Positions 43,978-52,837 of a stretch of 64,000 nucleotides of DNA are shown in pieces (within the stretch, counting starts at the first letter, position 1; each line of letters begins with the position of its first letter). Source of the stretch: JBBRMU01 sp038230655 (GTDB lineage: Bacteria; Patescibacteriota; Microgenomatia; UBA1406; GWC2-37-13); the NCBI GenBank assembly GCA_038230655.1, contig JBBRMU010000002.1, positions 37,024 to 101,023 of the forward strand, read 5' to 3'. The notes under the pieces are model-generated. The model saw only the letters and a program-made list of their open reading frames with translations. It made no database searches and had not been told where the DNA came from. The position numbers were made by a program, and so were the translations under genes.

Positions 43978-44478
43978 TTACCCCTTACATAATCCATTAC
44001 GAGTCTCTACATCATGAATATATGCTTTTTTGAGAGCTTTATCCTGATAATCTTTTATTAAACCATGAGAGCCAATTAATAGAACGAGGCTATCGTATGG
44101 CTGTATCTCAGTAGTAAATATATTTTTGATTTTACCTCCATTTACATAAGCCTCGACGGATTTATTTTTATCTACGCTCAACTTTAAATAAGTAAATAGA
44201 TCGTTCCAGACTACATGTGCTTGATGAACATGGACAACATTCCCCACACCATCATGGAGATGGGCTTTATCCTCTGTTTCTTTTTGATGATCGTCATTTG
44301 AGCATGGTATTAAGGACATATATTTAGGGTTTGAGAAATCCTGCAATTTTCCATCAATATAAATCTGAAAACCTGAGTGGAAATGTACATCTTTATGATG
44401 TGAAAATTTTAAGAAAATTATAAGAGTTGCAATTACGCACAAAGCAAGAAGGATGGCTGGAAGGTTCCTCATATGCAT
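43978..44478 (-). CDS. Histidine-rich secreted/anchored protein
   Basis: 166 aa with one N-terminal membrane helix (residues about 6-24). The rest is unusually His-rich: FSHHKDVHFHSGFQIYIDG, KAHLHDGVGNVVHVHQAHVV, plus two Cys. The HFHxGFxIYIDGK and AHLHDGxGNVVHVHQ patterns recur, in my recall, in unnamed CPR proteins. The spacing of His suggests a metal (Cu, Zn or Ni) site on the outer face of the membrane. No enzymatic motif. Its stop lies 8 bases beyond the stop of convergent ogt. Confidence 0.6.
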   Translation of the reverse strand: MHMRNLPAILLALCVIATLIIFLKFSHHKDVHFHSGFQIYIDGKLQDFSNPKYMSLIPCSNDDHQKETEDKAHLHDGVGNVVHVHQAHVVWNDLFTYLKLSVDKNKSVEAYVNGGKIKNIFTTEIQPYDSLVLLIGSHGLIKDYQDKALKKAYIHDVETRNGLCKG

Positions 44479-44657
44479 ATTATATCAGCGTCACGAAGTT
44501 AATCAAAGAGAACATAAGTGTGCTCAATCTTATAAAGAATTTTTAACCCATTCATAATGTCAGGAATTAACTTCGCTAAATGTTTGCGATTACTAAATTC
44601 ATGATAAAAATGTTTCGTTCTAAATCATTCATAAATGACAACATGTTAAAATGATAT

Positions 44658-45005
44658 ATGGCAAAAGCTAAGAAATCATTTCAGGTGAAAGTCTTCATGT
44701 TGGTAATTCAACTTTTAACTATCGCTGCACTACTCCCAGTACTTTATATGAGTATTGGAAATATGATATGGAGGTATTCTACACAACCAATAAATTTCGT
44801 ATTCTTTTCACCAATTTTATTGACTGGAGTCATCACTTACTTTATTGTAAGAACTTTTCAAAGTTCGTCTAATATTCCTGTTATAGTAATCAATCATAGT
44901 ATAAATATCGTTCTAGTTACTACATATATGTGTTTATGTCTAGGAATTATTGGACTAGTAAGCCTTCAAGTAGTAGAGATGATTTTACATGAGAAGAGTT
45001 ATTAG
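44658..45005 (+). CDS. Three-helix membrane protein
   Basis: 115 aa, not recognised. Three hydrophobic segments (about residues 10-30, 45-65, 80-105) with a basic N-terminus (MAKAKKSFQVKVFM) that should stay inside. TAAAAT ends 5 nt before the ATG, so a leaderless message is likely. It precedes the glycosyltransferase gene by 26 bases and may be translated with it. Confidence 0.55.
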   Translation: MAKAKKSFQVKVFMLVIQLLTIAALLPVLYMSIGNMIWRYSTQPINFVFFSPILLTGVITYFIVRTFQSSSNIPVIVINHSINIVLVTTYMCLCLGIIGLVSLQVVEMILHEKSY

Positions 45006-45031
45006 TGAACAGTTGAATTTGATAAAGAAAT

Positions 45032-46240
45032 ATGGAAAAAAACTATAAAATATTTGTATTTGGCATGCCGTTTCATGGGCATATAAACCCGACTTTAGGA
45101 GTAATAAAAAGTTTAGTGGAGAAAGGGCATAGAGTAGTTGTATATAATACAAAGGAGTTTAAAAATAAAATTGAGTCTGTGGGAGCAGAGTTAAGATCTC
45201 CTAAAATTGAGCTCTCACAAAGCGATCGACAGGTCTCTAAAAATGGCATTGCGCTTGCCCAGTTGCTTCTTAAATATACAGAAGAGTTTCTGCCAGAATT
45301 TATTGAAGAAGTTAAGAAAGAAAAACCGGACCTAATATTACATGATCAACTAGCACTTTGGGGCAAGGTACTCTCTCAAAATCAACATATTCCAGCCATT
45401 TCTTACTACACCATGTATGTCCTGAACCCTCAGGTTGTTATGTCATTTCCTAAAATTGGTTTGGAGCAGTTTCAATTATTACTTACAAATACAAATCAGT
45501 TTATCCAGATTAATAAAAAATACAATCAATTAAAGAAGACTTACAGCTTTACATCAGAAAATATCTTTGACATCTTCAGTAATGAGGAAGATTTAAACAT
45601 TGTTTTTACTTCAAAACTCTCACAACCAAAAGGTGAAGTTTTTAAAGATAACTATTCATTCGTTGGCCCTTCAATTGAGATGAGAGAAGAGAGTCTTGAG
45701 TTTTTACCGCATCTTGACTCACAGAAGAAACTCATTTATATTTCTATGGGAACAATATATAATGACAACCTAGATTTTTATAAAGTTTGCGTCGAAGCGT
45801 TCAAAGGAAGTAACTACGAAGTCATCATATCCGTAGGAGACTTTGTCAATGTTTCTGCCTTTAAGACTCTTCCTTCTAACATCACAATAAAAAATTATGT
45901 ACCGCAGTTGGAAGTGCTTAAAAAAGCAGATCTTTTTATAACGCACGCAGGGATGAATAGTGTAAACGAGAGTGTCATGATGGAGGTTCCAATGATCCTT
46001 ATCCCTGTAATTCAAGAGCAGCAGATGAACGCATCTCGTATTGCTCAATTAGGAGGAGGAATGTATCTTGAGCAAAAATCAATTACTTCTAGTTTACTGT
46101 TGAAATCAGCAGAAAAAGTATTAAATGACCCTTCATTCCATGAATGTATTGTGAGTCTAAAAGAGACTTTTATTAAGGCAGGAGGATATAGAAAAGCTGT
46201 TGACGACATACTAGCCTATCTCAAAAAAAAAGCTAGCTAA
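45032..46240 (+). CDS. MGT/GT1-family glycosyltransferase
   Basis: 402 aa. N-terminal GMPFHGHINPTLGVIKSLVEKGH is the acceptor-domain start of macrolide/UDP-glucuronosyltransferase-type enzymes (GT1), and the C-terminal nucleotide-binding half shows KLIYISMGTIY, VPQLEVLKKADLFITHAGMNSVNESVMMEVPMILIPVIQEQ. Such enzymes glycosylate small lipophilic acceptors or lipids. In a CPR cell a glycolipid role is more likely than macrolide inactivation, but this is inference. Confidence 0.85.
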   Translation: MEKNYKIFVFGMPFHGHINPTLGVIKSLVEKGHRVVVYNTKEFKNKIESVGAELRSPKIELSQSDRQVSKNGIALAQLLLKYTEEFLPEFIEEVKKEKPDLILHDQLALWGKVLSQNQHIPAISYYTMYVLNPQVVMSFPKIGLEQFQLLLTNTNQFIQINKKYNQLKKTYSFTSENIFDIFSNEEDLNIVFTSKLSQPKGEVFKDNYSFVGPSIEMREESLEFLPHLDSQKKLIYISMGTIYNDNLDFYKVCVEAFKGSNYEVIISVGDFVNVSAFKTLPSNITIKNYVPQLEVLKKADLFITHAGMNSVNESVMMEVPMILIPVIQEQQMNASRIAQLGGGMYLEQKSITSSLLLKSAEKVLNDPSFHECIVSLKETFIKAGGYRKAVDDILAYLKKKAS

Positions 46241-46243
46241 TTT

Positions 46244-46558
46244 TCACTTAACTTCTTCTTCAGCTTCCTCGCCGTGTTTTACAATATCACCTTCTGTAAA
46301 TAAGATTTCCTGAAGGACTTTACGCCACTTTGGTTTTTTTCTCAACAGAAACTCCAGGTCCATACCAAAATGTTTAAACTCTTCCTGTTGAGCGTTGCCC
46401 ATAATTGCCTTTGCCTGTTTATCTTTTTCTACAGACATTCGCTGCTCATACCAGTCAATTGCTTCCGCCTCTTCAATGAGTGAGAGAATCATCCGGGCAA
46501 ATGTTCTAACTTCATCTGAGAGTTCGTTTGGAGGTTCATGATATTGATCAAAGGCCAT
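46244..46558 (-). CDS. Encapsulated-ferritin-like (EncFtn) protein
   Basis: 104 aa. The start YHEPPNELSDEVRTFARMILSLIEEAEAIDWY is that of the encapsulated ferritin family, and the ferroxidase residues are in place: E29, E32, W36, Y37 in the first helix and E60-x2-H63 (QQEEFKHF) in the second. Members oxidise and sequester iron as decamers inside encapsulin shells. No encapsulin shell gene is visible here and the C-terminus (EEAEEEVK) does not look like the usual loading peptide. It lies downstream of the AMP-ligase fusion on the same strand with 95 bases between. Confidence 0.82.
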   Translation of the reverse strand: MAFDQYHEPPNELSDEVRTFARMILSLIEEAEAIDWYEQRMSVEKDKQAKAIMGNAQQEEFKHFGMDLEFLLRKKPKWRKVLQEILFTEGDIVKHGEEAEEEVK

Positions 46559-46653
46559 AGTAATTAATAAACTACTAATAAAATCTAAAGATAATTATAC
46601 TAATTATGGTTTAGTATTATTTAATAACGGGGACAAAGGGGTGGGAATTAATC

Positions 46654-49164
46654 TCAAGAAAGATCTAGCATAGTCTTTCGAAGTATCTCAGTTGCCTCCT
46701 CGTAGGAAGTTGATGGAGGAAAAGTAATTGGCTCACCAACAATAACCTCGACACTGCCAGGTTTCTTTGGCCAAAATAGTTGGGAGGTTCTTTTTGCCTC
46801 CTCAGGCCAGAGTTCATAGTAGCCATTCATTTTAAACGGTGTAACCGGTACTCCCATCTCAATTGCAATGTATCCAGCTCCGGTATGGAAAGGGAGAAGT
46901 TTCCCTGTGTGTGTGATATTACCCTCTGGAGATATAGCAATATTATATCCATTGTCTAGAACCTGTCCTACACGCTCAAAATTACCTCTCATTGCTTCGT
47001 GTTCTTCGGCTCTCACAAATGGAATACAGTTTGCAAAAAGTCCAGCCATAATTCCTTTGATATCACTTTCCTGCCAGATAAGATTGGTTGCTGCAATCGC
47101 AGTTTTTTTCCTTATCTCCCTTGGAAGAATTCTTAAGATGCTTGTTACAACATCATAGACACCAACATGATTAAAAATAAAAAGTTGAGGAGTTTTAATT
47201 TTCTTAAGATTTTCCGGGTTTTTAAGATTGACTTTAATCCAAGAATTGAGAAGAGGGAACGCTACTACATCTTGTAAAGCAACTCTCATATTATCTGTAG
47301 TACGAGTGAACTGCCACTGAGGAATTCTTATTTTATCATCTACAACAGTTGGCTTTCCGTGTTCAATGAGCGTTCTAAGATCGGAAATAGTTGTCTGAGA
47401 TGTTATTTTAAGTTCATCTACCGAAACTCCCATTTCTTCTTCAATGAGAGCAAGAAGCTCAATACGCTTCAGCGAGTCAAGCTTTAAGTCAGTTGCTAAC
47501 GTTGCATTTCCATGCATGCTCACATGTTTCTTTCCGCTGACAGTACTCAAAATTCTCAAAACTTTATCATTATTTTCTCTTTCGTGATCTTCTGTAACCT
47601 TTATTCCTGATTTTCTTTCTTTTACCTCAGTTCTTACCGCTTCCCGGTCAACTTTTAACGTTTTGGTACGAGGAAAATCATCATGGAGCCATCTACCGTA
47701 ATCCAAAATCTGTTCATGAGGATTTAGAGTTTTGTTTACCTCATCAACTACCTGAGTTAATTTATGAGGATTAGATGTTATGATCTCGGCATGAACAATC
47801 TCGCCTTCGCCCAAATCAAGACCGAATACAGTTGAGTCAGCAACGAGAGGATTATTATTGAGCTTCTTCTCGACATCTTCAGGATATACTTTTTTCCCAT
47901 CGGGTAATACAATTTTAAATTTATCTCTTCCGACAATTTTAATATAACCACTTGAGTCAAACTGAACTATATCGCCGGTATTAAACCATCCATCTGGGAA
48001 AGCTTCCTTAGTTTTTTCAGGATTATCAAAATAACCAGAAACGACATTCTTGCCTTTGACATACAGTTCGCCAGTCTCTGATTTTTTATACTCAATACCT
48101 TGTAGAATCCTTCCAACTGTACCTATCTTTTTATGTTGTAAAGTATTTGTCGAGATAAATCCTGTTGTCTCACTTGCTCCATATCCCTCAACGATTTCAA
48201 CTCCCATACGCATCCATTCTTCTGCAATTTTTACATCTAATGGTGCGCTCCCACAGGCAAAAAACGAGAAAGATCCACCAAGTGAGTCATGAACAGGACG
48301 AAATAGTTGTTTTCTTAAGAACATTGGCAGGTAAGGCGCAATCGAGTGAGATTTTTTCCATACTTCTTCTTTTTTCTCAACTTTAATATGTCTTTCAATG
48401 TTTTGTAAAAGTAGACGCAGCATCTGTGGAACCACAGCCATTCCTTGGATATGATAGCGTCGTAGAGCCTGAATGATAGTAATACTATTAATCCTTTCAA
48501 GGTAGTGTATATGTGAACCATATGAAAATGAAGTCATAAGGCCTCCAAACATCTCAAGTGCGTGACTAAGGGGAAGTATCGAAAGGAGTCTTGTTTGTGG
48601 AGGCAAAATAAATACTGTTCTGATATTGTTAATACTTGCCACAATATTTTCATAGGTAATCATTGTCCCTTTAGGTTCGCCGGTTGTTCCCGAGGTGAAA
48701 AGAATTGCGGCTAGATGATCATGTGGAGGTTGATCTACATACTTTGGTTCAGATTTTTCAACTTCTGCAAGTAACTCTTCAAACAGAAATAATTTCTCAT
48801 GTACACCATGAAAGAGTTCTTTATAGAATAGGGAAGCAAAAATTGCTTTAGGATTTGTAAGCTTTATAAACTTCAAAATTGTTTCATGATTTGTCCGATA
48901 GTCTATGGGGACAATTGTGACTCCTGCGATCATAGCTCCCATTATAGTTACAGCATATTCCGGCCTATTGGGTGATAAGATAACAATTTTTTCGCCACGT
49001 TTTATATTATTCGTTTCGAAAAAAGAACTAAACTTGGTAATATAACTGTAGACTTCTTTATAAGTATATGTTTTTGTTCTAAAACCAGTCTTTAAAGAGA
49101 ATGCTGGCATTTGAGCATACTTAAGTGTTGACTTATGGATGAGTTCTTTTACAGATTTATACAT
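46654..49164 (-). CDS. AMP-ligase / ACP / PlsC-acyltransferase fusion (Aas-like, reversed order)
   Basis: 836 aa, three domains. Residues 1-525: acyl-AMP ligase with LFTSGTTGEPKG (155-166), YGASETTGF, GWFNTGDIVQFDSSGYIKIVG and the ligase lysine region. Residues about 530-605: acyl carrier protein with the phosphopantetheine serine S564 in LKLDSLKRIELL. Residues about 620-836: PlsC acyltransferase with H666-x4-D671 (NHVGVYD) and ISPEGNITHTGKLLPF. E. coli Aas joins PlsC and a ligase in the opposite order and borrows ACP; here all three are one chain. Predicted: activates a fatty acid, loads its own ACP, passes the acyl group to lysophospholipid. AcpS and MFS genes lie immediately upstream. Confidence 0.85.
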   Translation of the reverse strand: MYKSVKELIHKSTLKYAQMPAFSLKTGFRTKTYTYKEVYSYITKFSSFFETNNIKRGEKIVILSPNRPEYAVTIMGAMIAGVTIVPIDYRTNHETILKFIKLTNPKAIFASLFYKELFHGVHEKLFLFEELLAEVEKSEPKYVDQPPHDHLAAILFTSGTTGEPKGTMITYENIVASINNIRTVFILPPQTRLLSILPLSHALEMFGGLMTSFSYGSHIHYLERINSITIIQALRRYHIQGMAVVPQMLRLLLQNIERHIKVEKKEEVWKKSHSIAPYLPMFLRKQLFRPVHDSLGGSFSFFACGSAPLDVKIAEEWMRMGVEIVEGYGASETTGFISTNTLQHKKIGTVGRILQGIEYKKSETGELYVKGKNVVSGYFDNPEKTKEAFPDGWFNTGDIVQFDSSGYIKIVGRDKFKIVLPDGKKVYPEDVEKKLNNNPLVADSTVFGLDLGEGEIVHAEIITSNPHKLTQVVDEVNKTLNPHEQILDYGRWLHDDFPRTKTLKVDREAVRTEVKERKSGIKVTEDHERENNDKVLRILSTVSGKKHVSMHGNATLATDLKLDSLKRIELLALIEEEMGVSVDELKITSQTTISDLRTLIEHGKPTVVDDKIRIPQWQFTRTTDNMRVALQDVVAFPLLNSWIKVNLKNPENLKKIKTPQLFIFNHVGVYDVVTSILRILPREIRKKTAIAATNLIWQESDIKGIMAGLFANCIPFVRAEEHEAMRGNFERVGQVLDNGYNIAISPEGNITHTGKLLPFHTGAGYIAIEMGVPVTPFKMNGYYELWPEEAKRTSQLFWPKKPGSVEVIVGEPITFPPSTSYEEATEILRKTMLDLS

Positions 49165-49167
49165 TTA

Positions 49168-49521
49168 TTAATTTTTTTCTTCTAAAATAATAGCAGCCAC
49201 GCTGATAATAATCTCTCCTTCATGACTAATACTTGTGTCAAGAGAGCTAATCTTCGTGGCAGTATCCTTGTCTATAAATGAGCATACAACTTTTCCGTTA
49301 GACTGTCTATTGGTATTGATTTTAAGCCATGAGTTATGAGGGAGTTCTAAGGCTTTAATAACGGCTTCCTTAAGGCAGAAAATACTTGCAAGCTGATCTT
49401 TAGTGTTTTGACGAAGCTCTTGTGGGGTAAAAAGATGATTTATAAAAGCATTTCCGCCATTTTCAAGGCTTTTTTCAAATCTCGTTTTAGTTGTGATATC
49501 TACTCCAATTTTTACGGGCAT
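49168..49521 (-). CDS. acpS: Holo-ACP synthase-type phosphopantetheinyl transferase
   Basis: 117 aa. GVDITTKTRF at the start and the catalytic FCLKEAVIKALEL (K-E-A-x-x-K motif) are those of AcpS. It should convert the apo-ACP domain of the fusion protein, whose gene starts 3 bases after its stop, to the holo form. It is 10 bases downstream of the MFS gene. Tight spacing of all three implies one transcript. The C-terminal half is divergent, with a length normal for the family. Confidence 0.88.
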   Translation of the reverse strand: MPVKIGVDITTKTRFEKSLENGGNAFINHLFTPQELRQNTKDQLASIFCLKEAVIKALELPHNSWLKINTNRQSNGKVVCSFIDKDTATKISSLDTSISHEGEIIISVAAIILEEKN

Positions 49522-49530
49522 AGAAGATAG

Positions 49531-50727
49531 TTAAGCTTTCGGCTTAAATCGTAAAGGGCGTATGTTGAGGAGAATTAAGCCGATACCTGTTAGTAGAGCA
49601 AGGAGAATAAACATTACTTCATAGCCGAAAATACTTATCAAAAAACCGGTTAGAATAGCGGCTACAGGAGCAAATCCTGAAATGAGGAATGAGTTGATTC
49701 CACTTGCTAACCCCATCTCACTTTCAGAGACCATTTTAGAGAGAATTGTAAAGGAAAAAACGGCCGTTGCTGCATTTCCAAATCCAGCAAGGAATGCGAG
49801 CAAATGGAGAGAAAAAGGTGGTAAACTCTTGGAAAAAATTCCCAGAAGTGCTGCAATCATGAATGCCATGAGACCAATACTAAAAGCTTTAATTTCTCCG
49901 ATTTTATTCCCTAATAAAGCGAATGGATAGGCAAAGATACCACATGCGACAATAATAATTAAATAGAGTAAAATAGCCTCTTGTTGAGGCAGTTTTAGAT
50001 ACTCTTTTACAAATAAAGTAAAAAAAGGTAGGACGCTATTTAACCCAAAAAAAATAAAGAAAATTGCCAGCATAAATAAATCTCTTGTCTCATTCTTAAA
50101 AAAAGTATGGAAAGCTGAGAGGGGAGATTTTTCAGGAGCAGCAACTGCAGTTTTATCGTCACGACTATAGAGTACCATTATTAGTGTGGGAACTGTAAAT
50201 AACAAAACGATAACAATAAATGCAGATGCCGGAATTTTATTACTCCATAATAGATAAGCGCAAAGAGTTAGAATTACTTGCCCCATTAACCCAAATAATG
50301 AAAGAAAAGCCGAAACTTTTCCTCTGCTTGAAAGGGTAGAATTTTTTGAGATCATCGCTAAGTATGGAGCAATGGTTATACTGTTTGCGAATCCAGCTAT
50401 CAATATCACAAACACGAGTTCTGTAAAACTTTTAACAAAAGGAATGAACAGCATAAAAACTGCAGTCAGAAGGTTACCTGCAAGTATAAAGATTTTTCTT
50501 CTTCCATAACGTGAGTGAATGTGGTCTGTTATTGGCCCAATTATTAGAGGAGCAATTGCGCCTTCAAATGCTGAAATTGTTACCAATAGTCCAATTAGTG
50601 CTGCGTTCTTAGTGAAGGTAGTGAGATATAACGGTAGAAGCGCATTTATAAAAGCAGCATATACACCGAGTGAAAATCCTCCTAATGGGTAGATAAATAT
50701 CCGAAGGTGTTTATTAATGTGTTCCAC
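49531..50727 (-). CDS. MFS transporter, first gene of the lipid cluster
   Basis: 398 aa, about twelve membrane helices. The MFS loop 2-3 signature is GPITDHIHSRYGRRKIFI (D-x-x-RYGRR), followed by GFANSITIAPYLAMIS and GKVSAFLSLFGLMGQVIL. By sequence it is closest in style to SUC/GPH-like or drug-type facilitators. By position, directly before AcpS and an Aas-like ligase-acyltransferase, it may flip lysophospholipid or a fatty-acid-bearing lipid across the membrane as LplT does in E. coli; that assignment is inference from context. Confidence 0.7.
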   Translation of the reverse strand: MEHINKHLRIFIYPLGGFSLGVYAAFINALLPLYLTTFTKNAALIGLLVTISAFEGAIAPLIIGPITDHIHSRYGRRKIFILAGNLLTAVFMLFIPFVKSFTELVFVILIAGFANSITIAPYLAMISKNSTLSSRGKVSAFLSLFGLMGQVILTLCAYLLWSNKIPASAFIVIVLLFTVPTLIMVLYSRDDKTAVAAPEKSPLSAFHTFFKNETRDLFMLAIFFIFFGLNSVLPFFTLFVKEYLKLPQQEAILLYLIIIVACGIFAYPFALLGNKIGEIKAFSIGLMAFMIAALLGIFSKSLPPFSLHLLAFLAGFGNAATAVFSFTILSKMVSESEMGLASGINSFLISGFAPVAAILTGFLISIFGYEVMFILLALLTGIGLILLNIRPLRFKPKA

Positions 50728-50759
50728 AGAAATAGTCTATCAGATTTATAAGAAAAGAT

Positions 50760-51119
50760 TTAGATCTTTAGTCCTGCAGCTTTATGAAGTAACTCAACAA
50801 TCTCAAGTTTTTTACTATTAAAATCATCTATGCCTTTAATTTTGATATGTCTCATGTTTTTGCCTGTTCCTTCGAGTAAATCAGATTTCAGGTGTGCTCC
50901 ATATGCAAAGCCAAAGTTTACATGGTCGTTATAACTCATGAGCCAAATAAATTTTGCTCCTCTGAGATCATACCAGGGAGTACTCCACATAATCTTCTCT
51001 ACAATCTCAGGATAAGTTTCTTTTAGGAGTTTTCGTATTTCTCCTATTAGTTTTTCGTTGTTTTCACTAAGATGTACAAGGTATTCTTCGATGGTTGTGA
51101 TTTTTTTATTCCTTATCAT
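50760..51119 (-). CDS. DUF1801 (YdhG-like) protein
   Basis: 119 aa. TIEEYLVHLSENNEKLIGEIRKLLKETYPEIVEKIMWSTPWY and FIWLMSYNDHVNFGFAYGA are the conserved DUF1801 sequences (iron chaperone YdhG-like group, fold known, function not settled). Lies 32 bases upstream of the MFS gene on the same strand and might be the first gene of that operon. Confidence 0.85.
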   Translation of the reverse strand: MIRNKKITTIEEYLVHLSENNEKLIGEIRKLLKETYPEIVEKIMWSTPWYDLRGAKFIWLMSYNDHVNFGFAYGAHLKSDLLEGTGKNMRHIKIKGIDDFNSKKLEIVELLHKAAGLKI

Positions 51120-51204
51120 AGCTTAATGAAGTGAAGTATAGCAAATTTTCCTTTCTAAATAATCTGGGATTGACGAATGTTGTCTCTCTTAGTTAAATTA
51201 AAAT

Positions 51205-52326
51205 ATGGAAGGTAAAAAATCTCTACACTTAATTTTAGTCAAACATAGAAGAACTATATATGTAAGTGGCATTATTTTACTTTTGGTATGTGCATTTATA
51301 AATTTTTTACATATATACGTTGTAAATAAACCACTTACGCCGGTTGAAAATAAGATAGTTCTACAACCAACCGTTCCAGTTATCCCCGTAACTCCTATGA
51401 CTATTGATGCCTCTGACAAAATGAGCGTCGATGAATATAATAAGGTAAAGAATCTTTTAACCGATGAAGTTGAGGCTAATGACACAAAGTCAGCAATTGA
51501 AAAACTATCCTCTCTTATAGATATTGATCCAAAAATTGAACGACACTGTCACGGGTTTGTACACGAGATAGGGCATACGACATATAAAAAGTATGGATTG
51601 GTAAAGGCTTTATCTTATCAGGACGATCTGTGTGGCTCCGGATTTATTCATGGAGTTATTGAAGAGTACTTCATAGATGTTAAAGATCCTGTCATAGCGA
51701 TGCAGTCAGTATGTGAGACAGCCAGCTTCGCAAACGACTCAGCAAAGTGTTACCACGGCATTGGGCATGGTTTGATGTTTTATACAAAAAATGATCTTCC
51801 TACTTCACTAAAAGACTGTGATCTCTTCAAAACAAATTTCCAGCGTATTTTATGCTCAGAAGGTGTATTTATGGAGAACTTTAACTCTGATGAGCGTTTC
51901 CATACATCTCAGTACCTCCATAAAACAGATCCATTTTTTCCTTGTCCTGACCAGACAACTTTTTACAAAGATAGCTGCTACTTCTATGCGCCAGATTATT
52001 ATCTACAACTTCATCAAGATGATTTTAAAGGGGCAATTCAGTGGTGTAGAGAGGCTGAGCCGGGGTTTGTAAATAAATGTATGATGGGTGTGGGGAGCAG
52101 GACGATGAAACGAAATATGGGAAGTCCTAAGTTTGTGGAAGATGTGTGTATGACGGCTGAGTCAAAAGATAAAATTGCGTCTTGCATAGACGGAATGGTG
52201 AGTTACTTTCTTGTTCAGTATGACTCTATCTCCAGGGCAAATAAGATATGCGAACTTATGGATGATGATAATCAACAAAGTTGTTTCCAGAGTGTGAAGA
52301 ATAGAAAATATATGTTTATGAATTAA
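51205..52326 (+). CDS. Membrane-anchored Cys-rich protein with HExxH motif
   Basis: 373 aa. Membrane helix about residues 20-40; the rest outside. Residues 119-125 read VHEIGHT, a zinc-metallopeptidase HExxH. The protein contains repeated CxxxxxHG-type units: CHGFVHEIGH, CGSGFIHGVIEE, CYHGIGHGLMF, then CSEGVFMENF, CYFYAPDYY, CMMGVGSR, CIDGMVSYF, about 16 Cys in all. I have seen unnamed archaeal/CPR proteins with this repeat, function unknown; the Cys and His suggest disulfides and a metal. TTAAAT lies 6 nt before the ATG. The end overlaps the convergent 173-aa gene by 11 bases. Confidence 0.65.
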   Translation: MEGKKSLHLILVKHRRTIYVSGIILLLVCAFINFLHIYVVNKPLTPVENKIVLQPTVPVIPVTPMTIDASDKMSVDEYNKVKNLLTDEVEANDTKSAIEKLSSLIDIDPKIERHCHGFVHEIGHTTYKKYGLVKALSYQDDLCGSGFIHGVIEEYFIDVKDPVIAMQSVCETASFANDSAKCYHGIGHGLMFYTKNDLPTSLKDCDLFKTNFQRILCSEGVFMENFNSDERFHTSQYLHKTDPFFPCPDQTTFYKDSCYFYAPDYYLQLHQDDFKGAIQWCREAEPGFVNKCMMGVGSRTMKRNMGSPKFVEDVCMTAESKDKIASCIDGMVSYFLVQYDSISRANKICELMDDDNQQSCFQSVKNRKYMFMN

Positions 52327-52837
52327 TTCGATTTTCTTTGAAGATATCTTCTAGGGCAAGGGTGCCATTTATTGTAAATGGGTTCTCACGATGATAATCG
52401 ACAAGATCAAGTGATGATAGTATTGGATATCCTTGATCGACAAAAGTTTTGACGATATCATTGAATGTTCCCAAAGTATAGTACTGAGTTAATGAGTTTC
52501 TCCAAATGTATTGATCTTTCATTAGGCGAACGGGGTTAGCTGTTGGAGAGTAGATCAGCTGTCTATCTAAAATTGCCAAAGCTCCTGGAATGATCTCATC
52601 CGGGTCTGACAGGAGTGGAAATGTTTCTTTCCCACCATATGCAATAATTGGTCTTCGTCCATTCCTATATTCATGCGCAATTACCCTTGGGCCAACATCA
52701 GTTCCTGTCGTTTTTTGAAGAACAGCAAACGGCATTTCTTCACCCGTTAATTTTTCAATGAAAGTTACAAAACTCTTTACATTTTCAAGCTCCAGATCAT
52801 GGCTAATCTGGTGTTTGTAGATCCTCTCTAAACTCAT
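52316..52837 (-). CDS. Unknown 173-aa protein
   Basis: Not recognised. Soluble; segments ELENVKSFVTFIEKLTGEEMPF, VGPRVIAHEYRNGRRPIIAYGG and SLTQYYTLGTFNDIVKTFVD. No signal peptide or cysteine-rich motif. The central YRNGRRPIIAYGG segment with AILDRQLIYSP looks like a small alpha/beta enzyme domain, but I cannot assign a family. The sequence seems intact, single frame, with no obvious ribosome site. Confidence 0.5.
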   Translation of the reverse strand: MSLERIYKHQISHDLELENVKSFVTFIEKLTGEEMPFAVLQKTTGTDVGPRVIAHEYRNGRRPIIAYGGKETFPLLSDPDEIIPGALAILDRQLIYSPTANPVRLMKDQYIWRNSLTQYYTLGTFNDIVKTFVDQGYPILSSLDLVDYHRENPFTINGTLALEDIFKENRINS

